Shown here: positions 34,842 to 44,557 of the stretch, piece after piece | Layout of the letters: each line of letters opens with the position of its first letter | Numbering within the stretch: position 1 is the stretch's first letter | Assembly (NCBI RefSeq): GCF_003576345.1 | Contig: NZ_QWGB01000005.1 | Coordinates: 558,001-622,000 of the forward strand | Length of the DNA stretch: 64,000 bases | Source of the DNA: Henriciella barbarensis | GTDB lineage: Bacteria; Pseudomonadota; Alphaproteobacteria; Caulobacterales; Hyphomonadaceae | Direction of reading: 5' to 3' | Made by a program: the position numbers and the translations under genes | Notes under the pieces: model-generated | The model's database searches: none | What the model was told of the DNA's origin: nothing | Seen by the model: the letters and a program-made list of their open reading frames with translations, nothing else

Positions 34842-36305
34842 TTGCTGGACACATTCGATCCGCAGAACGTGAAATCCCTGATCAATGGAGAGGCCGTTTC
34901 CAGTCAGACCACGTCTGACATCCTCAGCCCCCACACCGGACAGCCGATCGCCAAGCTGCACCATGGCGGCGCAGACGAAGTCGAGAAGGCCGTCGCTGCC
35001 GCAAAGGCTGCGCAGAAAGCCTGGGCCGATACGCCCGCTGTCCAGCGCGGACAGATCCTGCACGCCGCCTGCAATTTGATCGAAGCACGCGCCGAAGAAC
35101 TTTCGAAGATCGTCGCTGAAGAAGCTGGCAAGCCGCTCTCGGCGGCGATGGGTGAGACGACCGGCTCTGTCATGTGCGGCCGCTTCTATGCTGGCGAAGG
35201 CCAGCGCCTTTTCGGGCGCACCATGCCGTCCGGCGCGCCGAACAAGTCCTGCATGACGGTCCGCCAGCCTTGCGGTGTTGCGGCCCTGATTGCCGCCGCC
35301 AACACCCCGGCCCCGAACTTTGCCTGGAAGGTTTTCCCGGCCCTCATCTGCGGCAATGCCGTCGTGCTGAAGCCTGCGGAAGATACCCCGCTTTCGGCTG
35401 ACTGGATGGCCCGCGCGCTTATCGAAGCAGGTGTGCCTGCAGGCGTGATGAACGTCGTTCAGGGCCTCGGCCAGGAAGTCGGCCCTCCGCTGACCGCTCA
35501 TAAGGACGTTGACGTCATCTCGTTCACCGGCTCGACCCGTGTCGGCCGCGAGATCGCCGGCAAGGCAGGCGCGGACCTCAAGAAAGTCTCGCTGGAGCTT
35601 GGCGGCAAGAACGCTTTCATCGTCTGCGATGATGCCGACATCGAAAAGGCCGTCCACTGGGCCTCTCTCTCTGCCTTCTCCAATGCGGGCCAGCGCTGCG
35701 CGTCGGGCAGCCGCTTCATCGTCATGGACGCCGTCTATGACAAGTTCGTAGGCGCCTTCGTTGCCAAGGCAAACTCCCTCAAGGCCGGTGTTGGCGACGA
35801 TTGTGAGCTTGGCCCGGTCATCAATGAGCGCCAGCTGAACAACATGCTGAGCGCCATTGAGCGCGCCAAGGGCGAAGGCGCCAAGGTGCTTTGCGGCGGC
35901 GAGCGTATAGACGGCGACCTTTCAGGCGGCTTCTACCTGCAGGCGACACTGATCGAAGGCTCTCCGGCGGACTCCCACCTTTCGACCACAGAGCTCTTCG
36001 GCCCGGTCGGCGCGATCTACAAGGTTTCGAGCTTTGAAGAGGCCGTCGCCCTTGCCAATGACAGCCCATACGGCCTCACCGGCACCATCCACACGACAAG
36101 CTGGGACCGCGCCTGGACGTTCACGAAAGAGCTCAGCACCGGTGTCGCTGTCGTCAATGCAGGTACGTTCGGCTCAGAGCCGCACATGCCATTCGGTGGG
36201 CTTCGGGCGTCTGGTAATGGCACGCGGGAGCCGGGCACCGAAGCGCTGGACGTCTACACAGAGCTGAAAGACATCTACCTCATCACCGAACCGGGACGGC
36301 TCTAG
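34842..36305 (+). CDS. NAD(P)-dependent aldehyde dehydrogenase
   Basis: A 487-residue ALDH. It starts at TTG 34842 because AGGAG lies at 34831-34835 and no ATG or GTG fits. Catalytic residues are in place: Asn154, Lys177 (VVLKPAE), Glu252 (LELGGKN) and the nucleophile Cys286 (GQRCASGS), with FTGSTRVGREIA before. It oxidises an aldehyde to an acid. Four bp upstream of the NeuA-like gene and followed by transketolase, it is probably part of sugar synthesis, for example oxidising an aldehyde group of a sugar or the transketolase product. Substrate unknown. Confidence 0.85.
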   Translation: MLDTFDPQNVKSLINGEAVSSQTTSDILSPHTGQPIAKLHHGGADEVEKAVAAAKAAQKAWADTPAVQRGQILHAACNLIEARAEELSKIVAEEAGKPLSAAMGETTGSVMCGRFYAGEGQRLFGRTMPSGAPNKSCMTVRQPCGVAALIAAANTPAPNFAWKVFPALICGNAVVLKPAEDTPLSADWMARALIEAGVPAGVMNVVQGLGQEVGPPLTAHKDVDVISFTGSTRVGREIAGKAGADLKKVSLELGGKNAFIVCDDADIEKAVHWASLSAFSNAGQRCASGSRFIVMDAVYDKFVGAFVAKANSLKAGVGDDCELGPVINERQLNNMLSAIERAKGEGAKVLCGGERIDGDLSGGFYLQATLIEGSPADSHLSTTELFGPVGAIYKVSSFEEAVALANDSPYGLTGTIHTTSWDRAWTFTKELSTGVAVVNAGTFGSEPHMPFGGLRASGNGTREPGTEALDVYTELKDIYLITEPGRL

Positions 36306-36309
36306 GCTC

Positions 36310-37077
36310 ATGACAACGGCGTCTTCCCCCAGCTGTATCGCGCTCATCCCGGCTCGCTCTGGCTCAAAGCGCGTGCCGCACAAGAATATTGCGCCGCTCA
36401 TGGGCCACCCGCTGATCGCCTATACGATCGCGGCGGCCAAGCAGTCAGGTGTGTTTGGGCGGGTCATCGTCTCCACCGACTCCCATGATTATGCGAAAGT
36501 CGCCCGCCACTATGGCGCGGAGACGCCCTTCATGCGCCCGCCGGAATTTTCTGGCGACAAGTCCCCCGACATTGACTGGATCCAGCATGCGCTGCGCTGG
36601 TTTGCAGACCAGGGCGAAGCCTATGACGCGTTCGCCCTGCTGCGCCCGACCAGTCCGTGCCGCCTGCCATCGACCATCCAGCGCGCCTGGGACCAGTTCA
36701 CCCGCCAGGAAGGCGTCGACAGCCTTCGCGCGGTAGAGCCCTGCGCCCAGCATCCCGGCAAGATGTGGGTCGTGCGGGGTGAGCGGATGCACCCGCTCAT
36801 GCCGATGCAGCCGGAAGAGATCACGCCGTACCACTCAACCCAGTATCCAGGCCTGCCGCGCGTCTATGCCCAGAATGCGAGCCTTGAGATTGCCTGGTCG
36901 CGCGTCGCGCTGGAAGCTGGCACGATCGCTGGCGAGGTGCTGACGCCTTTCCTGACTTCGGGGTCGGAAGGTCTTGACGTGAACTCCCCGCGTGACTGGC
37001 GCCTCCTTGAAATGATGGTCGAGGATGGCGAAGCCGAACTGCCGAAAATCGAACAACCCGCCTGGCAAGGCGACTGA
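36310..37077 (+). CDS. neuA: acylneuraminate (CMP-nonulosonate) cytidylyltransferase
   Basis: The 255-residue protein starts ALIPARSGSKRVPHKNI (about residue 13), the CTP-binding loop of CMP-sialate synthetases, followed by VIVSTDSHDYAKVA, LLRPTSPCRLPSTI and VYAQNASLEIAW. It joins CMP to the anomeric hydroxyl of a 3-deoxy-2-keto acid. It likely activates the NeuB product. Distinct from the KdsB-like protein at 43742. Start ATG 36310; in one transcript with ALDH (4 bp) and transketolase (25 bp). The NeuA name is for the family; sugar specificity is not known. Confidence 0.82.
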   Translation: MTTASSPSCIALIPARSGSKRVPHKNIAPLMGHPLIAYTIAAAKQSGVFGRVIVSTDSHDYAKVARHYGAETPFMRPPEFSGDKSPDIDWIQHALRWFADQGEAYDAFALLRPTSPCRLPSTIQRAWDQFTRQEGVDSLRAVEPCAQHPGKMWVVRGERMHPLMPMQPEEITPYHSTQYPGLPRVYAQNASLEIAWSRVALEAGTIAGEVLTPFLTSGSEGLDVNSPRDWRLLEMMVEDGEAELPKIEQPAWQGD

Positions 37078-37102
37078 ACCGAAAATCTGAGGATACGACC
37101 CC

Positions 37103-39016
37103 ATGGGTGACCTGATTACCGAAGCCGTCTCCGGCACACTTTATTACCTCGACAAGCCGGCCTTTGCGCGCGTGCAGGAGTGCAATGCTTCCGCAGAGCA
37201 GCGCACCAGCCTCTTTGCCGACATGGCGCGCCTCAACACGCTCTACATGATCGCAAATGCAGGCTCCGGCCATATCGGCTCCAGCTTCTCGAGCATGGAT
37301 GTGGTCGCCTGGCTCTATCTCAATGAGATGAAGGGCGAGGATCTCTACTTCTCTTCCAAGGGCCATGACGCGCCCGGCCTTTATGCCGTGCTGACCGCGC
37401 TCGACGTGCTGCCGTTCGACAGTATCCACAAACTTCGCAAGATTGACGGCCTGCCGGGTCACCCGGATGTCGGCGTTGCGGGCATGGTTACCAATACCGG
37501 CTCGCTCGGCATGGGTATTTCGAAGGCCAAAGGCATGGCGTTTGCCAACCGGATGCTGGACAAGCCAGCGCGCATCTATGTGATGACGGGCGACGGTGAG
37601 CTGCAGGAAGGTCAGATCTGGGAATCGCTGATCTCTGCTGCAAACAACGGCGACTCCGAAGTCACCGTCATCGTTGACCACAACAAGATCCAGTCGGACT
37701 ATTCGGTGGAACGCACCTCCAGCCTCGGTGACCTGGAAGCGAAATTCAACTCCTTCGGCTGGCACACCCAGAGCATCGATGGACACGACATCGACGCCAT
37801 GCGCGACGCTCTCACTGCGGCCCGTCAGGACGAGAAGCGCCCAAGCGTGATCATTGCGAACACGATCAAGGGCAAGGGCGTGAGCTTCATGGAAGGCGTC
37901 TCGGTCGACAGCGACGTCGAGCGCTTCCAGTTCCACTCCGGCGCTCCGCAGGCCGAAGACTATACCCTCGGCGCGCAGGAGCTTATTTCCCGCATCCTCG
38001 ACGGCCACAAGGCCGCTGGCCTGCCAGAGCCTGAATTCGAAACAATCGAGCGCCCTGCTGCGCCGCAGGGCGGCAACCCGGTCAAGCTGTTCCCGTCCTA
38101 TACGGCAGCGCTGCTGGACCAGGCAAAACGCAATGACAAGCTGGTCGCCCTCGATGCAGACCTTGTTCTCGACATGGGTCTCGAGCCTTTCCGCGATACA
38201 CATCCTGACCGCTTCGTCGAATGCGGTATCGCAGAGATGGACATGGTCAGCCAGGCTGGCGGCATGGCACTTAAGGGCCTCCTGCCTGTCGTGCACTCTT
38301 TCTCCTGCTTCCTGTCGACCCGTCCGAACGAGCAGATCTACAACAATGCCACCGAGCACACGAAAATCGTCTATGTCGGCGGCCTTTCCGGCGCGCTTCC
38401 GGGCGGCCCGGGCCACTCCCACCAGTCGGTGCGCGAGATTTCAGCCCTCGGCTCTATCCCGAAAATGGCGATGGTCGAACCGGCCCACCCGGATGAGGTC
38501 GCCCCGCTGCTCGACTGGTGCCTGAACACGCATGACGGTCCGTCCTTCCTGCGCCTTGTCTCCATTCCTTATGAGACCGCCTATGAAGCGGATGCCAGCT
38601 GGACCCCGGCCGCAGGTCAGGGCCGTGTCGCGCGCAAGGGTGATGGCAGCGCCGTCCTCATCGCGTCCGGCCTCGTCGGCACCGCGCAGGCCCTCAAGGC
38701 TGCAGACCGTCTTGCCGGTGAGGGCGTCGACGCCACTGTCATCTCCCTGCCCTTCCTCAACATCGTGGATGGCGAATGGCTGGCGAAGACGATTGGCGAT
38801 GCGAAGCTCGTTGCGACAATCGATAACCATTATCGCCGCTATGGTCAGGGCGATGCTGTCGCGACCGCGCTTGCCGAAGCAGGCGCGCTGTCAGGTTGCA
38901 AATTCGTCCGCCTCGGCCTCGACCTGACCCCGCCATCCGGCACCAATGATCAGGTGCTGAAAGCGGTTGGCCTCGATGACGAAACCATCGCAGCAGCGGT
39001 ACAAGCCGTGCTCTAG
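37103..39016 (+). CDS. transketolase, full length
   Basis: All three transketolase domains are in one 637-residue chain: TPP domain (about 30-300) with His57, SSKGHDAPG, LPGHPDVG, and GDGELQEGQIWES to Asn194; pyrimidine domain (about 315-480) with ECGIAEMDMVSQAGGMA; C-terminal domain to the end. It moves two-carbon ketol units between sugar phosphates. The gene order ALDH-NeuA-TK and strong coupling suggest a dedicated role in an unusual keto sugar. It lacks the close look of the housekeeping Calvin/pentose-pathway enzyme (for example the typical YFSSKGH replaces the LSxGH motif). A shared housekeeping function cannot be ruled out. Confidence 0.85.
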   Translation: MGDLITEAVSGTLYYLDKPAFARVQECNASAEQRTSLFADMARLNTLYMIANAGSGHIGSSFSSMDVVAWLYLNEMKGEDLYFSSKGHDAPGLYAVLTALDVLPFDSIHKLRKIDGLPGHPDVGVAGMVTNTGSLGMGISKAKGMAFANRMLDKPARIYVMTGDGELQEGQIWESLISAANNGDSEVTVIVDHNKIQSDYSVERTSSLGDLEAKFNSFGWHTQSIDGHDIDAMRDALTAARQDEKRPSVIIANTIKGKGVSFMEGVSVDSDVERFQFHSGAPQAEDYTLGAQELISRILDGHKAAGLPEPEFETIERPAAPQGGNPVKLFPSYTAALLDQAKRNDKLVALDADLVLDMGLEPFRDTHPDRFVECGIAEMDMVSQAGGMALKGLLPVVHSFSCFLSTRPNEQIYNNATEHTKIVYVGGLSGALPGGPGHSHQSVREISALGSIPKMAMVEPAHPDEVAPLLDWCLNTHDGPSFLRLVSIPYETAYEADASWTPAAGQGRVARKGDGSAVLIASGLVGTAQALKAADRLAGEGVDATVISLPFLNIVDGEWLAKTIGDAKLVATIDNHYRRYGQGDAVATALAEAGALSGCKFVRLGLDLTPPSGTNDQVLKAVGLDDETIAAAVQAVL

Positions 39017-39117
39017 GTCTTTTCACTGATGCCCGGCCGGTCTCTCTCGCAGAGACCGGCTGGACGTCCGGCTTCCCGCAAACCATGATCTGGCTTGCCT
39101 GACTGGAGTAGCAGACC

Positions 39118-40197
39118 TTGGTTGCCGCATCGCCTTTCCGCGCCAGCGTCATCATCGTGAACTATAATGGCGGCGAGCTTATCCAGTCCGCCATCGACCA
39201 CCTGAAACAACAGACGCTGAAACCACTCGAAGTGCTGGTGGTGGACAATGCCTCGAGCGATGGCTCTGCCGACCGGCTGGATCTCTCTGGCCTCGATGGC
39301 GCCCGCCTCATGCGCATGGATGACAATCTTGGTTTTGCAGGCGGCAACAATGTCGCCGCGAAGGAAGCGGCCGGCGACTGGCTCATCCTGCTTAATCCCG
39401 ACACCGAACCGCATGCCGACTGGATCGAAACGCTGGCCGATGCCACGCAGCGCTATCCGAACGTGACCCAGTTTGCGAGCGCCCAGTTCGACGCTGAAGA
39501 CCCGAACCGTCTTGATGGGACGGGTGACTGTTATTCGGTCTTCGGCTTTCCATGGCGCGGCGGCTTCGGCGCGAAGGCGAGCGACCTTCCAGAAGAAGGC
39601 GAGTGCTTCTCGCCCTGCGGCGCCACGGCCATGATCCGCAAGGATATCTTCCTTGGCGCGGACGGTTTCGATGAGAGCTTCTTCTGCTATTGCGAGGATG
39701 TCGATCTTGGCTATCGCCTCCGCCTTGCGGGCGAGCGGTGCATCTTCGTGCCGCGTGCCATCGTGCGCCATCATGGCAGCGCCATTACGGGCCTTCGCAG
39801 TGATTTCACCGTCCGCCAGGGAACGCGCAACCGCCTGACCACCTATCTGAAGAACACGCCGCTCCTTCTGCTCATTGCGAGCATGCCGGGGCATATCCTG
39901 TTGACACTTTATCTCTATGTCTCAGCCCTCGGAAAGCCGCGCGCAAAGTCGATCCGGCGGGGCCTGTCCGAAGCATTTGGCCGGTTTGGCGATACGATGA
40001 AGGCCCGCCGAAAAGTGCAGCGCGAGAAGAAGCTCTCCAGCTGGCAGATTTCCCGCGCCATGCACTGGAGCCCGATTACGCTCAGCCGCCGTCGCCCGCA
40101 TGTCTGGCGCGCGCGCCGCTATCCAGCGCCGGGCACCAGCCTTTCAGGCGATGCCAGAAACCCGACGGACAAGCCTTCCGCTCCGTCAACGCACTAG
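39118..40197 (+). CDS. family 2 glycosyltransferase, rhamnosyltransferase (WbbL)-like
   Basis: Starts at TTG 39118 with GGAG nine bases upstream; no nearer ATG. The 359-residue protein has ASVIIVNYNGGELIQSAI, VLVVDNASSDGSADRL, GFAGGNNVAAKEA, LLNPDTEPHADW (metal-binding DTE) and GFDESFFCYCEDVDLGYRL, the WbbL/RfbF pattern found in rhamnosyl-like transferases. After residue 255 a hydrophobic segment (LLLLIASMPGHILLTLYLYV) could touch the membrane. dTDP-rhamnose made in the window is a plausible donor. It ends tail-to-tail with the next gene at a shared CTAG (40194-40197). Confidence 0.8.
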   Translation: MVAASPFRASVIIVNYNGGELIQSAIDHLKQQTLKPLEVLVVDNASSDGSADRLDLSGLDGARLMRMDDNLGFAGGNNVAAKEAAGDWLILLNPDTEPHADWIETLADATQRYPNVTQFASAQFDAEDPNRLDGTGDCYSVFGFPWRGGFGAKASDLPEEGECFSPCGATAMIRKDIFLGADGFDESFFCYCEDVDLGYRLRLAGERCIFVPRAIVRHHGSAITGLRSDFTVRQGTRNRLTTYLKNTPLLLLIASMPGHILLTLYLYVSALGKPRAKSIRRGLSEAFGRFGDTMKARRKVQREKKLSSWQISRAMHWSPITLSRRRPHVWRARRYPAPGTSLSGDARNPTDKPSAPSTH

Positions 40198-40529
40198 GTG
40201 GCGCTGTCAGGCGCCTTCACTTCACCAGCACGAGCAGCTGCTTCGAACGCCGCCCGCCGGATTTCGGCAATGATCGACCCAACGCAAGCCATGATAAGGC
40301 CCAGCGAGAAAAGCCCGCTCGATATTGCGACGGTTATCCAGCCGCCGACGCCGTAGTCATTCCCGCCAATCTGGCGACCTGTGTATTCGCTATACGTCGG
40401 CGGCTCGGCTGCACCCATTACCATGAAGCCGACGACCATTCCGGCGAACGCCAAACCCATAAGCGCAAGCCCTATCCCCGTCGTCTGAACCTTGTCGTCG
40501 TCAGGCAACGCCGGTCTATTCCATTCCAT
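40194..40529 (-). CDS. small membrane protein, unknown
   Basis: A 111-residue protein with two predicted membrane helices (about 17-40, GIGLALMGLAFAGMVVGFMV, and 62-90, GGWITVAISSGLFSLGLIM) and a charged Ala/Glu-rich C-terminal tail. I do not recognise the family. It is the last gene before the glycan cluster on this strand; 220 bp upstream is the end of cysNC. The ORF is conserved-looking in codon use, but it has no strong Shine-Dalgarno (only GAAGG near the ATG). Possibly genuine but unassigned. Confidence 0.55.
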   Translation of the reverse strand: MEWNRPALPDDDKVQTTGIGLALMGLAFAGMVVGFMVMGAAEPPTYSEYTGRQIGGNDYGVGGWITVAISSGLFSLGLIMACVGSIIAEIRRAAFEAAARAGEVKAPDSAT

Positions 40530-40690
40530 GTGATTCCTTCACTGTTCAATCTTCTCGACCCATGCAAAGCGTATAGGGCGACGGGCGAACTTGCTCTAAA
40601 GTGTGGACAAATGAAACCCCGAAAACGGCACGAATTCGGCGATCAACTGTCCGCAGCTTGTCGGACGGTTGAAGGCCGGTTGATCGGCCC

Positions 40691-40720
40691 TAAACCTATA
40701 TAATATCTATATTTTATCAA
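40691..40720. promoter_or_regulatory. AT-rich island between cysNC and the small membrane gene
   Basis: A 30-bp stretch with only four G/C bases stands out in GC-rich surroundings: it contains TATATAATAT and TATATTTT. It may be a -10 element for the minus-strand membrane gene (about 160-190 bp away) or a protein-binding site. Short inverted repeats (GTCCG/CGGAC and GGCCG/CGGCC) lie just below at about 40650-40690. No direction can be fixed. Confidence 0.35.
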
Positions 40721-40749
40721 TCGTCCGATAGAATGCCCTGACCGGGGGT

Positions 40750-42654
40750 CTAGCCCCCGATCAGACCAGCCTGCTCCAGCCGTGAGATAATCAGCTCTGC
40801 AGCTTCTTCCGGGGCCATCTTGTCAGCGTCTATATGCATCTCTGGATCTGTCGGCGCTTCATAGGGGCTGTCGATACCGGTGAAGTTCTTGATCTCACCA
40901 GCCCGCGCCTTCTTGTAGAGGCCTTTGACATCGCGGCTTTCGGCAACATCCAGCGGCACATCGACAAAGACTTCCCAGAACTCGCCATCCTCGACCATCT
41001 GGCGCACGATACGCCGCTCGGCCCGGAATGGTGAGATAAAGGAAACGAGCACGATCAGGCCTGCATCCAGCATGAGCTTGGCGACCTCGCCAACGCGGCG
41101 AATATTCTCGACGCGGTCAGCATCGGTAAAGCCAAGGTCATTGTTGAGGCCGTGGCGGACATTGTCGCCGTCGAGCGTGTAGGTGTGCTTGCCCATGGCC
41201 GCGAGGCGCTTTTCGACAAGGTTTGCCACGGTCGACTTGCCAGCGCCAGAAAGCCCCGTAAACCAGAGCATGACCGGCTTCTGGCCCTTCATGGAGGCCC
41301 GCAGGTCCTTGCCCACATCGAGAGACTGACGATGGATGTTGGAGGCACGGCGGAGCGCAAAGTTAATCAGGCCAAGGCCCACCGTTTCATTCGTCATCCG
41401 GTCGATGACGATGAACCCGCCCATTCGGCGGTTAATATCGTAAGGGTCGAACGCGACTTCACGGTCGAGGGCGACATTGACGACGCCGATCTCATTGAGG
41501 CCCAGCGTCTTGGCCGCTTCATGCGCACGGGTGTTCACATCGATACGGTGGCGCTGTTCGGTGACCTGCATCTGGCATTCACGCGCACCGATCTTCATCA
41601 CATAGGACCGGCCGGGCAGCATCGGGCTGTCCGACATCCAGATCATGGTCGTCTGGAACTGATCAGAAACTTCTGCAGGCGACTTGTCCGCGCAGATGAC
41701 ATCGCCGCGCGAGATATCGATCTCGTCTTCCAGCGTCAGCGTCACTGACTGGCCTTCGACCGCCTCATCAAGGTCGTTGCCCATGGTCACGACGCGGGCA
41801 ACCTTGCTGGTCTTGCCAGATGGCAGAGAGCGTACGCCATCGCCCGGCTTGATCGTGCCGGACACGACCTGACCGGCAAAGCCGCGGAAATCGAGATTGG
41901 GGCGGTTCACCCACTGGACCGGCATGCGGAAAGGCTGCTCCTGCGCGTCCGAGGCGATCTCGACCGTATCGAGATATTCCATCAGCGGCGGGCCATCATA
42001 CCAGAGCGTGTTCTCGCTGCTGGTGACGACATTGTCGCCGGCGAGCGCCGACACCGGGATGGCCTGGATGTGCTCGAAGCCGAAATCGGACGCAAAATCG
42101 CGATAGTCCGCCTCGATCTCATCGAAGACGTCGCGGTCATAACCGACAAGGTCCATCTTGTTGATACAGAGGACGACGTTGCGGATACCCAGAAGGGAAA
42201 CGATAAAGCTGTGACGGCGTGTCTGCGTCAGCACGCCCTTGCGCGCATCAATCATCACAATGGCAAGGTCAGCCGTCGAGGCACCTGTCGCCATGTTTCG
42301 GGTATATTGCTCATGGCCCGGCGTGTCGGCGACAATGAACTTGCGCCGGTCGGTGGAGAAGAAGCGATAGGCGACGTCGATCGTGATCCCCTGCTCACGC
42401 TCTGCGGCAAGGCCGTCGACCAGAAGCGCGAAGTCGATCTCTTCGCCCTGCGTGCCGAACTTCTTGGACTCATTCTTCAGCGAGGCGAGCTGGTCGTCGA
42501 AGATCATCTTCGACTCGTAGAGGAGCCGGCCGATCAGGGTCGACTTGCCATCATCGACAGAGCCGCAGGTGATGAAGCGCAGGAGCGACTTCTTCAGCTG
42601 GCTGTCGAGATATTCCTCGATATTCGCGAAATCCGGGGCTGCGTAACCGTCCAT
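40750..42654 (-). CDS. cysNC: bifunctional sulfate adenylyltransferase large subunit / APS kinase
   Basis: The 634-residue protein joins a CysN GTPase (to about residue 430) and a CysC kinase (about 450-634). CysN part: [43 protein letters not shown]. CysC part: [33 protein letters not shown] and [16 protein letters not shown]. The product makes PAPS from ATP, GTP and sulfate together with CysD. Its start overlaps the cysD stop by one base. In a glycan locus with a sulfotransferase this fusion is best read as PAPS supply for sulfation, though assimilation is also possible. Confidence 0.95.
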   Translation of the reverse strand: MDGYAAPDFANIEEYLDSQLKKSLLRFITCGSVDDGKSTLIGRLLYESKMIFDDQLASLKNESKKFGTQGEEIDFALLVDGLAAEREQGITIDVAYRFFSTDRRKFIVADTPGHEQYTRNMATGASTADLAIVMIDARKGVLTQTRRHSFIVSLLGIRNVVLCINKMDLVGYDRDVFDEIEADYRDFASDFGFEHIQAIPVSALAGDNVVTSSENTLWYDGPPLMEYLDTVEIASDAQEQPFRMPVQWVNRPNLDFRGFAGQVVSGTIKPGDGVRSLPSGKTSKVARVVTMGNDLDEAVEGQSVTLTLEDEIDISRGDVICADKSPAEVSDQFQTTMIWMSDSPMLPGRSYVMKIGARECQMQVTEQRHRIDVNTRAHEAAKTLGLNEIGVVNVALDREVAFDPYDINRRMGGFIVIDRMTNETVGLGLINFALRRASNIHRQSLDVGKDLRASMKGQKPVMLWFTGLSGAGKSTVANLVEKRLAAMGKHTYTLDGDNVRHGLNNDLGFTDADRVENIRRVGEVAKLMLDAGLIVLVSFISPFRAERRIVRQMVEDGEFWEVFVDVPLDVAESRDVKGLYKKARAGEIKNFTGIDSPYEAPTDPEMHIDADKMAPEEAAELIISRLEQAGLIGG

Positions 42655-43556
42655 CAGAAATAGCCCTCCTGCTTTTTCATTTCCATGGAGGCAGGCGCAT
42701 CCTTGTCGATGGCGCGGCCTTCACGCTCAGACGTCGTGGTGCGCAGCATTTCCTCGATGATCTCTGTGATGGAAGAGGCTTCGGACTCGACAGCGCCGGT
42801 CAGCGGATAGCAGCCAAGCGTGCGGAACCGCACCTTCTTCATTTCAGGCTTCTCGCCGGGCTCCAGCGGCAGGCGGTCATCATCGACCATCACCATGATG
42901 CCGTCGCGTTCGACCACAGGGCGCTCATCAGCAAAATAGAGCGGCACGATGTCGATATTCTCCTGATAGATGTACTGCCAGATATCGAGCTCGGTCCAGT
43001 TGGAGATAGGGAAGACGCGGACGCTTTCCCCCGGCTTGATCCGCGCATTGTAGAGCGACCAGAGCTCCGGGCGCTGATTCTTCGGGTCCCAGCGATGCTG
43101 GGCTGAGCGGAACGAGAAAATGCGCTCCTTGGCGCGCGACTTTTCCTCGTCGCGGCGCGCCCCGCCGATGGCTGCGTCGAACTTGTATTTGGTCAGTGCC
43201 TGCTTCAGCGACTGCGTCTTCATGATGTCGGTGTGGACCGCAGACCCATGACTGAAAGGCCCGACGCCCTGCTCAACACCTTCCTCATTGATATGGACCA
43301 GAAGATCGATGTTCGGATCGTCCTTCAGCGCATCGCGAAACGCGATCATCTCGCGAAACTTCCATGTCGTATCGACATGCAGCAGCGGGAACGGAATCGG
43401 CCCCGGATGGAACGCCTTGCGCGCGAGGTGCAGCAGGACAGAGCTGTCCTTGCCGATGGAATACATCATCACCGGATTCTGCATCGAGGCTGCCACTTCA
43501 CGCAGGATGTGGATGCTCTCGGCTTCGAGCCGGTCGAGATGGGTCAGTGTCGTCAT
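42654..43556 (-). CDS. cysD: sulfate adenylyltransferase small subunit
   Basis: Start taken at ATG 43556 (300 residues), the normal N-terminus [20 protein letters not shown] for CysD; the frame extends to 43607 without a match. The PP-loop [17 protein letters not shown] binds ATP; later come [27 protein letters not shown] and [11 protein letters not shown]. It works with CysN to form APS. Its coding run leads the sulfation operon (cysD-cysNC). A weak Shine-Dalgarno is present. The gap to kdsB (185 bp) holds two divergent promoters. Confidence 0.95.
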   Translation of the reverse strand: MTTLTHLDRLEAESIHILREVAASMQNPVMMYSIGKDSSVLLHLARKAFHPGPIPFPLLHVDTTWKFREMIAFRDALKDDPNIDLLVHINEEGVEQGVGPFSHGSAVHTDIMKTQSLKQALTKYKFDAAIGGARRDEEKSRAKERIFSFRSAQHRWDPKNQRPELWSLYNARIKPGESVRVFPISNWTELDIWQYIYQENIDIVPLYFADERPVVERDGIMVMVDDDRLPLEPGEKPEMKKVRFRTLGCYPLTGAVESEASSITEIIEEMLRTTTSEREGRAIDKDAPASMEMKKQEGYF

Positions 43557-43741
43557 GATTAGTCCGGTTTGTGGCCAGGTCGCGGCTAGGTAACAAGCAC
43601 GTCTCAAGCCAACAATACAGGGACGGTCAAGTCAGACACGGCGTTTACTAAACTTGCGCCTTTTCTGGGCAAAGTGCGAAGCTTGACGAAACGCCTTCTC
43701 CCGCGCAGACCGCAGGCAGGATTTCCAGAGGCAGCTGGCCA

Positions 43742-44557
43742 ATGAAAACACTAATCGTCATCCCCGCGCGGATCGGATCGACCCGGTTTCCGGCAAAGCC
43801 GCTGCACCAGATTGCGGGCCATTCGCTGGTGTCCCGCGTCGCTGATGTGGCCGCCCGCGTCGCTGCGGCACGCTCAGACATATCCTATGTCATCGCAACC
43901 GACGACAGCGCCATTATGGACCATGCCGCAGAGATTGGCGCGCCCGCCGTGATGACCGACCCGGACCTACCATCGGGCACAGACCGCGCCCTCGCTGCCG
44001 CCCACGCGCAGGATGAGGCGCCAGACTTCATCCTGAACCTTCAGGGCGACGCACCTTTTACCCCGCCCGCCTATCTCGAAGCGCTGATTGAGGCCGCCAC
44101 CACGACGACCGCCGATGTCGTCACACCTGTCGTCCAGCTCGATTGGACCGCCCTCGACACGATCCGCGACCAGAAGGCACGTGAGCCTTTCAGCGGGACG
44201 AGCTGCATCAGGCGCAGCGATGGTATGGCGCTGTGGTTTTCCAAACAGATCATCCCGGCCATCCGCAAGGAAGAGAAGCTCCGCGCCGTTGGGCCGCTCT
44301 CACCCGTCTTCCGCCATATCGGGCTTTACGGGTTCCGCATGGCCGCGCTTGAACGTTTTGCGAGCTTGCCCCTCGGCCACTATGAAGAGCTGGAAGGCCT
44401 CGAACAGCTTCGCTTCCTCGAAAACGGCATGAGCATCATGACGGTCGCCGTCGAGCCCGGCGCGAATGCGATGTGGGGTATAGACACGCCTGAAGATGCC
44501 CGCTTTGCAGAAGACCTCATCGCCGAGAGCGGCGACCCCATGGAGGCGCCCCGCTAA
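43742..44557 (+). CDS. kdsB: CMP-Kdo-synthetase-like cytidylyltransferase (variant)
   Basis: A 271-residue protein with VIPARIGSTRFPAKPL (CTP loop), ATDD, SGTDRALAA, a GDAP motif at 102-105 and a late RHIGLYGFRM. The family normally has a Glu in GDEP; here it is Ala104. The length (about 250 is common) and that change suggest a paralogue with a different 3-deoxy-ulosonic acid, perhaps a Kdo derivative. It is the first of four co-directional genes, overlapping the histidine phosphatase start by one base. Housekeeping KdsB function is possible because kdsD also lies in the window. Confidence 0.72.
   Translation: MKTLIVIPARIGSTRFPAKPLHQIAGHSLVSRVADVAARVAAARSDISYVIATDDSAIMDHAAEIGAPAVMTDPDLPSGTDRALAAAHAQDEAPDFILNLQGDAPFTPPAYLEALIEAATTTTADVVTPVVQLDWTALDTIRDQKAREPFSGTSCIRRSDGMALWFSKQIIPAIRKEEKLRAVGPLSPVFRHIGLYGFRMAALERFASLPLGHYEELEGLEQLRFLENGMSIMTVAVEPGANAMWGIDTPEDARFAEDLIAESGDPMEAPR

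Noticed and set aside
36821-38422. 533-codon open frame antisense to the NeuA and transketolase genes
   Set aside because: Transketolase and NeuA motifs read through on the plus strand; the antisense protein is Arg/His/Val-rich with no recognisable fold.
40743-40759. Terminator hairpin CGGGGG/CCCCCG at the cysNC stop codon
   Set aside because: A 6-bp stem overlaps the stop codon and is not followed by T residues on the minus strand.
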